The translations under genes and the position numbers were made by a program. From positions 1-64,000 of the forward strand of contig CAVXNR010000030.1 of the NCBI GenBank assembly GCA_963763095.1: a stretch of 64,000 bases of DNA, read 5' to 3'. This document shows positions 10,245 to 20,011 of this stretch, piece after piece. The stretch is from CAVUCH01 sp963763095. Lineage in GTDB: Bacteria > Acidobacteriota > Vicinamibacteria > Vicinamibacterales > JAENWD01. Numbering within the stretch: the first letter of the stretch is position 1; each line of letters starts with the position of its first letter. The notes beneath the pieces were generated by a model. The model was not told the origin of the DNA and did no database searches. It saw only the letters and a program-made list of their open reading frames with translations.

Positions 10245-10991
10245 TCAGGCGGACGGGAGATTGGAGACAGTGCAGACGATCTGGCAGGGATCGTTTCGCC
10301 GGTAGTGAATGTCTGCGAGGTATGCCGTCGAACAATGCTTGCGGAAGAGCGCGAGCCATCCGGCCGGAGGCAGAATCGACAGGTGCGTGTGGCCGTCGTC
10401 GTAACAGGCTATGACGTGATGCTGATAGGGACCCGCAGCTGCAATCTTTGCAACAACCCCCTCGACATCTCGTGGTGCAAGGTGCTCGAGTACGTCCGCT
10501 GAACAAATGAGATCTCCAGACGGGATTGGAGCCGTGACGATGTTCACGCGCAAGACGGTGACGTTCGCTGGAAGATCGAGCAACTCAGGCGATTGCGCCC
10601 AATCGAGGCCAACGACCGTCGCGGCGTACGGTGCCACCGCCCGCAGAAAGCGGCCGTTGCCACAGCCGATTTCAACCACCGATCGCGGCGCGATCGTTTT
10701 CAGAATGGTCAACTGGTCGAGCAGCCAGTTATTCTGCCGGTACTGAGCGTCCCCGTGCTGACGATCGTAGAAGGCAGAATCGAGGGCGGCATCGGGTCGG
10801 TGCGGCGTGCCCGGCACGAGGACCAGGTCGAACCCGGATATCTGCGAATGGGAAATCAGGAGGGCGCGCCGGTCGAGTTCCGTTCGATCGTGTCGGTCCT
10901 GGCGGTGGGGCATACCCAGCATTCCACGCAAGCGAGCCTTCAGCGGCGCCGGAAGAAGGCTCTTGACATAGGTCCAGGCGCGACGGCTCAC
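10245..10991 (-). CDS. SAM-dependent methyltransferase
   Basis: About 248 residues from a GTG at 10991, chosen because it follows the ATPase stop by 40 nt; an upstream extension would overlap that gene. Motif I is VVEIGCGNGRFLRAV, followed by VVGLDWA, ICSADVLEHL and a C-terminal region typical of Methyltransf_23/25 proteins. It sits between the exporter ATPase and the KpsC/S-like gene. In Wzm/Wzt systems methyltransferases often cap the growing chain to control length, so this is an attractive but unproven role. Confidence 0.75.
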   Translation of the reverse strand: MSRRAWTYVKSLLPAPLKARLRGMLGMPHRQDRHDRTELDRRALLISHSQISGFDLVLVPGTPHRPDAALDSAFYDRQHGDAQYRQNNWLLDQLTILKTIAPRSVVEIGCGNGRFLRAVAPYAATVVGLDWAQSPELLDLPANVTVLRVNIVTAPIPSGDLICSADVLEHLAPRDVEGVVAKIAAAGPYQHHVIACYDDGHTHLSILPPAGWLALFRKHCSTAYLADIHYRRNDPCQIVCTVSNLPSA

Positions 10992-11031
10992 GTGAGAACT
11001 CCGAGACCTTCGAAACGCGAACGATGGACTG

Positions 11032-12237
11032 CTACCGCCCCGACGGGCTGGGCTCGTGTGCCATCGAGACACACGTGAGTGCGGGCGCATATGGAACAGC
11101 GGCAGTGACAGGGCCGTCGACGTCGACGGTGCGTATGCGCTCCCCCCAGTATAAGTGGAGGTTGTTGGCGCGGTTCAGGAGAGCAATGCTCAAGGGGTAA
11201 CGTCCACGCTTGAGCCTGAGGGGGCCGACCGCGAATGTGAGCACGCTGTTTCCCTCATCCAGCTGCAGTGACCAACCCTGCGTTCGCGTGTACGAGTCCA
11301 ACGCGGGTAAGCCATCGTCACCCCACAAAATCACCCGCACGTCGGCCACCGCAACCGGTTGCGCGAGTTGTATCGCGATGGCGAAGTGGAGTACGCCATC
11401 GAGACCAACCTGTCCATCGCACCAGCGGATCGAGGCGACGGTATGTGTTGCTGTCTGCTCATGCGACAACGCGGGTGTGTGGTCCCGCGAGAGTTCCCGA
11501 TACACTTCAAGGCCCTGTCCGACGTCCCCGACGTAGCGTTCGGCCCCACGTTCCAGTACGAGCACCCGCGAGCACACTCGGGCGATCTGATCGGCGTCGT
11601 GACTGACCAGCACGAACGCTGCCTGCTCGCGGAGCCGCGCCAGGCGCTCGTAACACTTCGCTCGAAAGGCGGCATCGCCGACGGCGAGAACCTCATCGAG
11701 CAACAGCACGTCAGGTTGCAGGGCCGTGGCCACGGCGAAGCCGAGCCGCACCTGCATCCCGGCGCTGTAGCTCTGGACAGGTGTGTCGATGAACTCGCCG
11801 ATCTCGGCAAATTCCACGATCTCGTCGAGCTTCGCGCTGATCTCCTTCGTCGTCAGCCCAAGCACCGAACCGTTCACGTACACGTTCTCGCGGCCCGTGA
11901 GGATCGGATTGAACCCAGCGCCGAGCGAGATGAGCGCACTCAACCGGCCACGGATTTCGATGCGGCCCCTGTCCGGCTTGACGAGCCCATTCAGCATCTT
12001 CAACAGGGTGGTCTTACCCGCACCGTTACGGCCCACGAGGCCGAGGCACTCGCCGCGCCTGATTTCAACGGACACGCCGTCAACGGCCCAGAATTCGTCG
12101 AGACGCAGCGTGCCGAGGCCGTCCCGGCCCAGCAGATCAGCCGCCGTGTCGGCGAGCGCGTACCACAGGGATCGCTTCAGATCGCGGCAGAATTTCTTCG
12201 AGACGCCCTCCACGCGAACGAGCACGTCACCGCTCAT
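11032..12237 (-). CDS. wzt: ABC transporter ATPase, Wzt-like, with substrate-binding C-terminal domain
   Basis: Walker A GRNGAGKT (about residues 70-77), signature YSAGMQVRLGF, Walker B VLLLDEVLAVGD and the H-loop LVSHD are all intact. After residue about 255 comes a beta-rich domain (IRWCDGQVGLDG through NNLHLYWGERIRTV) like the Wzt C-terminal carbohydrate-binding domain that recognises the capped polysaccharide. ATG at 12237 lies 8 nt after the permease stop. With Wzm it would flip undecaprenol-linked polysaccharide to the periplasm. Confidence 0.9.
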   Translation of the reverse strand: MSGDVLVRVEGVSKKFCRDLKRSLWYALADTAADLLGRDGLGTLRLDEFWAVDGVSVEIRRGECLGLVGRNGAGKTTLLKMLNGLVKPDRGRIEIRGRLSALISLGAGFNPILTGRENVYVNGSVLGLTTKEISAKLDEIVEFAEIGEFIDTPVQSYSAGMQVRLGFAVATALQPDVLLLDEVLAVGDAAFRAKCYERLARLREQAAFVLVSHDADQIARVCSRVLVLERGAERYVGDVGQGLEVYRELSRDHTPALSHEQTATHTVASIRWCDGQVGLDGVLHFAIAIQLAQPVAVADVRVILWGDDGLPALDSYTRTQGWSLQLDEGNSVLTFAVGPLRLKRGRYPLSIALLNRANNLHLYWGERIRTVDVDGPVTAAVPYAPALTCVSMAHEPSPSGR

Positions 12238-12247
12238 GGCCTTGCGC

Positions 12248-13099
12248 TCAATTGCCAAGCCGCGCGATGAGATGCGGCAGCGCCAGTCGATATCCGATCC
12301 ACCCAACCAGCAGGAAGGTGACCGTGACAACGCTGACCATGAGGAAACTGCCTACGTGAGGGGAGGAACCCGTGGTCAGCCAGTCCCTGGTGGTGGTGAC
12401 GAGGGGAGTCAGCGGGTTGAGCCTGGCGATGACGACGGCCGGGCCAGACGCCGGCACCGGATACAGAACCGGCGTGAGCAGCATGAGGAATGTGCTCGCA
12501 ATCGGAAGGCTGTGCTGAACGTCCCCGTAGAGGAGCCCAAGCGGGGTCAACAGCAAGCCGATCGCGAAACCGGTCAGCGCCACGCTCACCATGCCGACGA
12601 AGAACAGCGGCGTGGTCGCGGCTGGTACCAGACGGAACACCGCGAAAATGGCGATCAGCAGAACCAGCCGTACCAGGAAGCTGAACCCGACCTGCATCAT
12701 CCCGGAAAGCAGGATGGCTTCGCGCGGGAAATTGATGCGGGTGAGAATCGAACGCGCGGCGGTGGCGGTTCTGAGCGGGCTGTTCAGCGCGTCCACGAAC
12801 GTCTGCCAGATGATCGTGCCTACCGTGGCATAAGCGGCGTACGGGATGGGGGTATCGCCCATGCGCAGCAGGCCCGCTGAATTGAGGTAGATGAAAGGAA
12901 CGCTCGCCATCACGGGAGGCACGAATACCCAGAAATAGCCGAGCATGCTGTTACGGTACTGGGCGCTCAGGTCGCGGAGAAACAGTCGCCGCGCAAGGCC
13001 GCGAGAAGCCATCAGGTCGGCGAACATCTCGCGAACGAATCTGGCTGGCTGTCGCAGGGGCGAGTCCGGCGTGTAGAGGGTGATCGGATGCTCAGTCAT
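12248..13099 (-). CDS. wzm: ABC transporter permease, Wzm-like
   Basis: About 283 residues of the ABC-2 type. The N-terminal amphipathic part (LARRLFLRDLSAQYRNSMLGYFW) is characteristic of polysaccharide export permeases, and about six membrane segments follow, including the conserved LTPVLYPV. The start at ATG 13099 (MTEHPITLYTP) matches family length; a longer in-frame reading is not needed. It is the first gene of the minus-strand exporter set (wzm, wzt, methyltransferase, kpsC/S-like). Its promoter should lie in 13100-13446, divergent from a GT2 gene. Confidence 0.9.
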   Translation of the reverse strand: MTEHPITLYTPDSPLRQPARFVREMFADLMASRGLARRLFLRDLSAQYRNSMLGYFWVFVPPVMASVPFIYLNSAGLLRMGDTPIPYAAYATVGTIIWQTFVDALNSPLRTATAARSILTRINFPREAILLSGMMQVGFSFLVRLVLLIAIFAVFRLVPAATTPLFFVGMVSVALTGFAIGLLLTPLGLLYGDVQHSLPIASTFLMLLTPVLYPVPASGPAVVIARLNPLTPLVTTTRDWLTTGSSPHVGSFLMVSVVTVTFLLVGWIGYRLALPHLIARLGN

Positions 13100-13446
13100 C
13101 CCACCTCGTGCCGTCGCACCGGGTGTTGCGATCGCAGGGACATTCACGCCTAACCGCATGCGGTCGAGACTGCCCGGGGCCGGCGGGTGCGAGCCAGTGT
13201 TCGCCGCTGCGAGGCCCTCAGAGTCCCAATCAGGCACGATATCACAGGCTTTCTCGCGGGCCGGACATCTCGACGGGATCGTCTTGCGAAGAGGTCGGGG
13301 CCAGTCTGCCCTTTCTGCCGGTCTGCTATTCTCGCAGTGCGGGGGCCCGCTCCGCCTGCCTGAGCACAGCACGCTGACAGGTGCTCCGGCACCACAGCAC
13401 GACCCCACCCAAGCACGGCCGCCGCGCAGGTCGAGGTTGCGATCGC
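13100..13446. other. Divergent intergenic region
   Basis: About 350 nt between the Wzm gene (leftward) and a GT2 gene (rightward). I see no convincing gene, hairpin or promoter consensus; it should hold both promoters. Confidence 0.35.
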
Positions 13447-14437
13447 ATGGAAGCGGTGACCGTCGTCATCCCAACCCGGAACCGTCCCGACCTTCTGGCC
13501 CTCACGCTGAGGAGCGTGCTCGGTCAGCGTGACGTCCACATGAAGGTGATCGTCGTCGATGACGCCTCGACCGTGGATATCGCCGGCGCCACGTCCACCC
13601 TCGCGGACCCCCGCCTCACAATCGTGCGCCAGCCGGTCACCAGGGGTGTCAGCGCGGCGAGAAATCGTGGGATCTCGGAAGCGGCGACAGAGTGGGTGGC
13701 GTTCTGCGACGATGACGACCTCTGGAGTCCCGACAAGCTGCACCGGCAGCTCGCCGCCGTCCAGTCACTTCGCCGCGACTGGGGCTACGCGGGTTGTGTC
13801 ATGGTGAACGCGCAGCTGGCGATTCAGGGAGGAGCGCCCCCGCTGTCTCCGGAGGCCATGATCGGAGCACTGCACCAGGTACAACGCAATGCCAGCGGGT
13901 GCCTCCAACGTGATCGTTCGCACGGACCTTGTCAAGCGCATCGGCGGGTTCGACGAGCAGCTGACCCATGTGCCGGACTGGGACCTCTGGCTACGACTGG
14001 CCGCCGATCGGGTCCCGGCGTGTGTGAGTGAACCATTGGTCGCCTATCGTATTCACGCAGGGAACGCCTCGTTCAGGACCGCAGAGATGCTCGCCGAACT
14101 CTACGATCTCGAGCGGCGGCACCACCTGACGAAGACTCGCACGCGGTTTCATCGGCACCTGGCGTACCTCTGCCTGCGGTCGGGGCGCCGCCGCGAGGCG
14201 CTGACGCACTTCCTCCGGGCGCTCGCGCGTTTCCGAGACGGCTACAGTCGTATGGATTTCGCAACTGACGGGCGGTTGATTCGAGACCACGCGGCCGAAA
14301 TCGTCCACCGAAGGCTCGGGCGGCCGCCATCGAGATGGTCGGAGCAACGTCTTCGCGTGGCCAGGGACCGCGACCCCAACGTCTTATGGAAGGCGCAAGC
14401 GCAAGCCTGGCTGGCCGCGTTGTCGACACGCAGCTGA
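13447..14437 (+). CDS. Family 2 glycosyltransferase, paralogue A (frameshifted)
   Basis: GT-A fold enzyme beginning VTVVIPTRNRPDLLALTLRS, with the nucleotide-binding DDAST and the metal-binding FCDDDDLWSPDKL. A one-base insertion near nt 13878 breaks the frame: the second half resumes at YNAMPAGASNVIVR and continues through WDLWLRL and LVAYRIHAGN to a stop at 14437. The C-terminal about 120 residues are a helical tail shared with the other paralogues, ending AQAWLAAL. It is the only one of the seven paralogues on the plus strand. Donor and acceptor sugars are unknown. Confidence 0.8.
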
Positions 14438-14466
14438 TTAAACTCGCGATTGTGACTTGTGTGGTC

Positions 14467-14557
14467 ATGTGGGGCAGGCCTTCAGGCCTGCTGAGCGCAC
14501 CGATTTGCAGGGCTGAAGCCCCACATGAATTTGCAGGGCTGAAGCCCTGCCCCACAT
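14467..14557. repeat. REP-like palindromic repeat
   Basis: Three related units lie between two convergent genes: ATGTGGGGCAGGCCTTCAGG.. at 14467-14491, GCAGGGCTGAAGCCCCACAT at about 14507-14526 and GCAGGGCTGAAGCCCTGCCC.. at 14533-14557. The outer two form an imperfect 25-nt inverted repeat, and each unit is itself palindromic (GGGCTGAAGCCC core). The position between converging 3' ends and the hairpin potential fit a REP/BIME-type element, possibly also acting as a bidirectional terminator. Confidence 0.75.
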
Positions 14558-14608
14558 CAGCGGTGCGGTGACATGACAATCGAGCACTGGGTCTAGTTGA
14601 CGAGGCCT

Positions 14609-16007
14609 TCAAGACCGGGCCGGGAACAGGAAACGCCGAAGCTTCTGCCCGACGACCGCCAGAGAAAACTCCTCGTCGATCCGCCGTTTCGCGATTCTCC
14701 CAAGCCGTGCGGCGAGAGCCGGATCGTCCAGCAACCGGCTCAGAGCGGCTGCGAGTGCCTTAGCGTCGCCGCGCGGCACGACGATCCCCCCGTCCTCCTC
14801 GGCTCGAGGCAGTGCGTCAACTACCCCTCCGGCATCCGAGGCAACGATCGGTAAGCCGCACGCCATCGCCTCGAGAACAGCCACGGCGAAGCCTTCGTAT
14901 CGCGAAGGGATGGTGTATAGATCGGCGGCCATCAGATACGACCACAGCTGCGCGCGGTCGAATACATATCGATCGATCCAGCGAACCTTCTGACCGGATG
15001 TCAGCCGCTGGCGCAGCGCGTCCGCGTCGCGGCCGGTCCCGACGAGCAGCAGCAGGATATCGGCGTCCGGCCGCTCGGCACAGATACGCGCCCATGCGTC
15101 CAGGAGCACGTCCAGCCCCTTCTTCGGTATCTGAACTCGCCCGTGCCAGGCGACGACCCGGGTATCGGTGCCGATCCCGAGCTCGGTTCGGGTGGTCTGC
15201 CTGCCGCCCTCAACCCCTGCTATGACATCGACGGGATTCGGAATCGTCGCGATCCTCTGTGCTGTGACGCGATACGCCGCCTGCACTCGTGCTATCTCGT
15301 CGCGTGATGGGATGACGAGCCCATCGCACCAGCGGATGCTGAGTGTTCGAACGAGGCGCTCGATTGCGGATCTCGTTTCATTGGCTCCCTGGTACGTGGC
15401 AAACACGGGCAGACGGAGGAATCGGCCCAGGAGGAGCACGCACGTGTCGAAGCGCGCCTGCTCGTACTCCTGGCACAGGATCGCGTCGCACCGCTCCTGC
15501 CGGAGCACACGAGCGACAGCGAGGGGAGGGGTGGCAAGGTACGAGGCTGCTGCGGCCATCGTGCGGGAGTGTCGGCAAAGAAACGATAGTGAACGTGCCT
15601 GGCCTTCTGGTGCAGGCGTGGCGAGGGCAGCACCCAGACCGGCGCTCCGGTATCGAAGTGCGTGAACTGGACGGCCTCGTTCACTCTCGCCGACATATAG
15701 ATCAGGATGGTCCGCACGCCCGCTGAGCGCAGCGCCTTGATGTTGTTGAACAGCCATCCTCCGGCTAGCTGTGCTCTGAACGCTTCCAGCGACACGCCAA
15801 TTTTGTCGTGGAAGTCCTCGAACCGATCGCCTGACGGGAGCAGGGCAACTGTGAGCGGAAGCTCCTGCTGCGGGGGGTGCCCAGGTTCCGTGAACGGGTC
15901 TAATCCGCAAGAGACACTTCAGTCCAGCCGAGACACGGCTGGGGCAGATCGGGTGCCGGCACCGGCGAGAAGCGGATGGTGACGATCTGGTTCCGAAACC
16001 GTTCCAT
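14609..16007 (-). CDS. Family 4 glycosyltransferase (multiply frameshifted)
   Basis: The C-terminal half is a clear GT-B domain: VVAWHGRVQIPKKGLDVLLD, then YLMAADLYTIPSRYEGFAV with the E(x7)E-type FAVAVLEAMACGLPIVASD. The N-terminal half is recovered from three frames: MERFRNQIVTIRFSPVP from ATG 16007, then DPFTEPG...VSLEAFRAQLAGGWLFNNIK after a shift near 15910, then MAAAASYLATPPLAV after a shift near 15560. Joined, these make a full-length retaining GT4 of about 465 residues. Function: sugar transfer from a nucleotide donor onto the growing repeat unit; specificity unknown. Confidence 0.75.
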
Positions 16008-16177
16008 GCCGAGGCTGGCGGACTCCTGCGCCTGTGCACGCCGGATTGCAAAAGTTCCTGGACACCCTTGAAGCAGGGCCGCGGCGGGAATGCACGTCGA
16101 ATACCGTCACCGCATATCCCGGGTTCCCGCAGTGCGCGAGCGGGTTCGTCACAACGGTCCAATTCAGAAGCCGGGTG

Positions 16178-18000
16178 CTACCCGGTACGTAAACGTACCT
16201 GAAACTCCATCGGCAGTTGATTGCGCGCGATCCCTACGGCGCGACGTCCACCGGCGGGAAGCTGCCACTCGGCCTTGCCCGTCGGAAAGAGATCCTCGCC
16301 GTTTCGCTTTCGTGCCGTCACGAGATTTTCTCCGGCCATCGTGACTAGTGGGGGCGCATGTGCATTCGCGCGATAAACCACGGCCTCACGGCGCGCCGGC
16401 AGGGACACCTTCCCGATCGCCGTAAACGGAAGCCGTTGTTCTTGGAGCAGGGCAGCGAGCACAGGCTCACGGGTACTCATATGGCAGCTCAAAAGGTCCG
16501 GAGAGCACCACCACGAAATCCCACCAGGTCGGGTGGAGGCTCCGGTCACCGAGCAGGTTGTAGGCGAGTGGCTGTTTGTAGCGGAGCAGTGCCTCGTAGT
16601 TCAAGACCGGGCCATCGAGGAAGGGAATATGGCCGGCTACTCGAACCCGCAACGGGCGGTCGTGGATGGCGGGGCTTGAATGTGCGATGAGGCCCACGAC
16701 GTCAGCGACGGGCCAGGCGGTGGGTCGTGCAGGCCGTACCGCCAGCGACTCCCGGTCAGCGGGCAGCAACAGGAGTCGACCGAGCCGGAGGTCTCTCGAC
16801 GGGGACCCATGGAATATCGAACGAAAGAAACCCGAACTGGTAGGCCGGGAACGCCAGGAGTGCAGCAGCCACAGGCAGGCGGACACTGCGCCGGAGCTAT
16901 GCGAGGCTGTCCTCCAGCAGGACGGCTATCAGGATGCCGGCAACAGGAAAGGCGGGAAAGAGATGGCGCGGCTCTTTCAGATACTGGAAGCTGAAAAAAA
17001 CCAGGGGGACAATTGCGCAGGACGCGAGGAACCATGTGGCCGGCAGGGGTGCGGGCCACCGGCGGCGTAGCATCTGCCCGAGCACGAGGCCCGCGGCGAG
17101 GATGAAGAAGTATCCCGAAATGTCCCGAAGTTGACCAGCGCCATCCAGTATTTCAGAACGGTTGCCGGCGAGAGTATCGGACCGAGCGAGAACTGCTCGA
17201 GTGAGGCGCTCGGTGTGGAGTTGAAGACGACAAACCCCCACACGTCCCGGCCGCGCAGGAAATAGAACGGACCGGCAACTACCAGGGCCATGCACGCCAT
17301 GAGCAGCAGCGGCCGCAGTCGCCCGCTACGTGCGGCCCTCCCTGACAGCGAGCGTCCTGACGAGGAAGTAACAGAGAGGACCAGCCACGAACACCGGAAG
17401 TGACACCTTCCACAGGAGACCCCAACCGATGAATGCGCCTGCGAGGATCGCGTGTCTCACGTCCTCGCCCCTGGCCTCCGCCGATCGAAACACGTGATAC
17501 TGCGCTGCGACGGCGGCGACCGCCAGGCCGAATTCCGCCATGACGATGCGCCAGAGGCCGAATGTGAGAGGGAAGCAGCAGGTCACGACCACTGCCAGCA
17601 CCGCAGTTTTCTGCCGCCGGCAGACCAGGTGTGCCAGCAGGAACACGTATATGCAGAAGACGGGAATGAGAGCGGTGTACGTGTACAGCGCCGGTCTCGT
17701 CCCCGCGCCAAGCACGACGTACATCGGAATGGGCACAGCTTGGCCATCGGCGGGTGCACGCCACGAGCAGGTCTGCTCGCGGCCCGCGCGAACCCGATCA
17801 GATCGCCGCGGGCGAGCGCATGGTACGTTTGGACGCTGTCCGCCAGGTATTCGGCATCGTCCCAGCTGCGCGGCGGGGCGGCGTTCAGCCGAATCCAGAC
17901 CACATTGCAGAGGCACGCGACCGAGATGCAGAGCGATCAGTCCTGCCGGCAATATCGACCGGGAACTGAAATCCAGGGTGAGCCGGAGACGTCCATTCAG
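16178..18000 (-). CDS. Polytopic membrane glycosyltransferase, GT39/ArnT-like (multiply frameshifted)
   Basis: Pieces in different frames join into one protein. N-terminus: a hydrophobic CISVACLCNVVWIRLN, then SWDDAEYLADSVQTYHAL, where the Asp-Asp/Glu loop after the first helix is the GT-C catalytic signature, and HPPMAKLC. Further membrane helices follow at 17326-17740 (IPVFCIYVFLLAHLV, VAGPLCYFLV), 16977-17300 and 16897-17130 (GYFFILAAGLVLGQML, KEPRHLFPAFPVAGILIAV). A periplasmic C-terminal domain ends LPMEFQVRLRTG at 16178. I count at least four frame breaks. Known GT-C enzymes use lipid-linked sugars on the outer membrane face. The exact start near 17930-18000 is not resolved because the preceding GT2 gene is also broken there. 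Confidence 0.65.
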
Positions 18001-18005
18001 CGATG

Positions 18006-18986
18006 TCACCGTGCCACGGCTGGGCGTCTCGGTGGCCACCAGTGCATCGATCCAGGCCTGACCGTCACCTCTCCACGACCGGTGCTCTGCCGGCAACGAA
18101 CTCGAGGACAAGCGCATCCAGCGGATTCCAAGCCGGTAGTCCACGATGTCTCGTCCCAGCGCCGCGAGATCCGTCGCAGAGGACCGGCATCCCGATACTC
18201 GGGGCGCCCCTGCCGCCATGCGCGCACGAAGAGCCGCAGCGCGTCGCGGTGATTCTTGACGCGGAGCGCCCACCAGGCCAGATACCGATAGAGAATGGCC
18301 GGGTTTCCCTCAGGATTGCGTTCCGCCAGCATCCAGAACTCCGCCTCGACCCTCGAAGCGTCGAGGGACATCTGCCGGCCGTGCAGGCGATACGCGACGA
18401 GAGGGTGAGGCACCCAGGCGGGAACCCCTGTGTGCGCCAGGCGCAGCCAGAGGTCCCAGTCGGCCAGGGGCTGGAACCGCGGATCGAAGTGCCCGGCGAG
18501 TGCCAGCGCCTGCTTCGAGACCATGACACCGGAACATCCGCCCGGCACGACGTTGTGCCGCGGCAGCTGCGCCATGAGGGCGTCGGGAGGAGGCGGCGGC
18601 GCACCGCCAGTGACCCGATGACCCATGTTGATGTTCACGTGCCCCACATACACCCATGACGCCCCACTGTCGCGCGCAGCCTGGAGCTGCAGCGCCAGTT
18701 TGTCTGGCGCCCACAGGTCATCATCGTCCAGGTACGCCACCCATTCGGCGCTCGCCGCGGCCGTGCCGTCATTGCGGGCCGCGCTCACGCCCTGAGGGGT
18801 GTCGTGCCGTATGACGCGAATCCGGGAATCTCTGAGTCCGGCGAGCATCGCCTGGGTGTCGTCGGTCGATGCCTCGTCGACGACGATCACTTCCAGATCG
18901 ACATCCCGCTGTGCCAGCACGCTGCGGAGGCTCATCGCCAGAAGCGCACTGCGATTGCGGGTGGGCACGATCACGGATACGTCCAT
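18006..18986 (-). CDS. Family 2 glycosyltransferase, paralogue B (C-terminal frameshift)
   Basis: Starts MDVSVIVPTRNRSALL; metal site YLDDDDLWAPDKL; then GGAPPPPPDAL, VPGGCSGVMV and DWDLWLRLA. Unlike its siblings it has GCSGV where they have GGSNV in the acceptor-side loop. After LRRI (near nt 18165) the sibling-like tail continues in another frame as ATDLAALGRDIVDYRLG and reaches QAWIDAL, so the annotated last 40 residues are probably out of frame and the true stop lies around 17930-18000. It begins 25 nt after the sulfotransferase stop, with which it is probably cotranscribed. Confidence 0.8.
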   Translation of the reverse strand: MDVSVIVPTRNRSALLAMSLRSVLAQRDVDLEVIVVDEASTDDTQAMLAGLRDSRIRVIRHDTPQGVSAARNDGTAAASAEWVAYLDDDDLWAPDKLALQLQAARDSGASWVYVGHVNINMGHRVTGGAPPPPPDALMAQLPRHNVVPGGCSGVMVSKQALALAGHFDPRFQPLADWDLWLRLAHTGVPAWVPHPLVAYRLHGRQMSLDASRVEAEFWMLAERNPEGNPAILYRYLAWWALRVKNHRDALRLFVRAWRQGRPEYRDAGPLRRISRRWDETSWTTGLESAGCACPRVRCRQSTGRGEVTVRPGSMHWWPPRRPAVAR

Positions 18987-19011
18987 CGGGGCTCACGGAT
19001 GACAGGCCGCG

Positions 19012-20010
19012 TCACAGAACGGTGCGCCGTCGGCTGCGCAAACGCTCGAAGGCACTGGCCATCCGGGTGCGCAGCGCCACACGCATTCTTGCGCGGTACA
19101 CGCCGTAACGTGCCGCTGTTGCGGCGCGCTCCCACCAGTCACGGGCCATGTGCTCTGCACGGCGGGCGTCAGAGAACCGCAGAGGGGCGGCATCGTAACC
19201 GAAGTCAGCGAGCTCTCGTCCGGCGATCCAGTGGAAGCGCTCGAGCCGGCTTGGAGGCCATGAGCGCCAGCGCTCCTTTGGCGCGAACTTCTCGTTCTTG
19301 GGCACCGTCGCCCAGTGCACGCCGCCCTTCTCACGGCCGAATGCCGACGATCCTCGAACGGGCAGGTTGTGTGCGGCCTCGAAGTCGTAGCGCGCCGCAT
19401 CGAGCCCGACGAACTCGAAAATCGTTCGCAGCTGACGTTCGGAATCGTCTACGAGATCCTCGTAGCGAATGATTCGCCAACGATCGGCCCTGGCCGATTC
19501 CGCCTGCTGGAACCGGCGAATGGTGCGCGCTCCCTCGGCCCATCCGCGGCTCGCCCGGTCGAAGCTCCAGCCGAACGTATCGATCGCCGACTGCACGACG
19601 GAGCGGCCGTCGCGTACCAGGATCAGGAGGTGCGCCTGCGGAAAGAACGAGAAGAAACGATCGAGGTTGCGTACGCTGGGTGACTTGGTCACCAGCCGGC
19701 GGCTACGGTCACTCCACAGGAACGAGATGAGCCCTTCACCAATGCCCGCGAGCAGTCGTTCGGGGAGGTCGGGACCGAACGTGCCCCACCGCGGATCCCA
19801 GATCGCGCGCACTGCATCGCTGAAGGCAACCAGGTGATCGGACTGGTCGAGAAACAGGTCCTCGTTCACAGGCTCGCGTCCGCGACAGCAGTCGGGATGG
19901 AGCAGCAGAAGGTCCCAGAGAAAGTTCGTGCCGCTCCGCGGCAAGATACCGTGAATGAAAATGGGATCAGCTGGCGGGATACCCGTCGTGCCGCGCTCGT
20001 GTTCAGCCAT
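19012..20010 (-). CDS. Sulfotransferase
   Basis: About 332 residues from ATG 20010. The PAPS-binding 5'-phosphosulfate loop is LPRSGTNFLWDLL (residue about 25) and the 3'-phosphate region is LLILVRDGRSVVQSAI, followed by WRIIRYEDLVDD. All three are standard for the Sulfotransfer_1/3 families. No signal peptide, so it acts in the cytoplasm on lipid-linked glycan or a small acceptor. It is bracketed by GT2 paralogues B and C at 2-25 nt spacing, which implies that the polysaccharide built by this set is sulfated. No PAPS synthesis genes are in the window. Confidence 0.85.
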   Translation of the reverse strand: MAEHERGTTGIPPADPIFIHGILPRSGTNFLWDLLLLHPDCCRGREPVNEDLFLDQSDHLVAFSDAVRAIWDPRWGTFGPDLPERLLAGIGEGLISFLWSDRSRRLVTKSPSVRNLDRFFSFFPQAHLLILVRDGRSVVQSAIDTFGWSFDRASRGWAEGARTIRRFQQAESARADRWRIIRYEDLVDDSERQLRTIFEFVGLDAARYDFEAAHNLPVRGSSAFGREKGGVHWATVPKNEKFAPKERWRSWPPSRLERFHWIAGRELADFGYDAAPLRFSDARRAEHMARDWWERAATAARYGVYRARMRVALRTRMASAFERLRSRRRTVL

Positions 20011-20011
20011 C

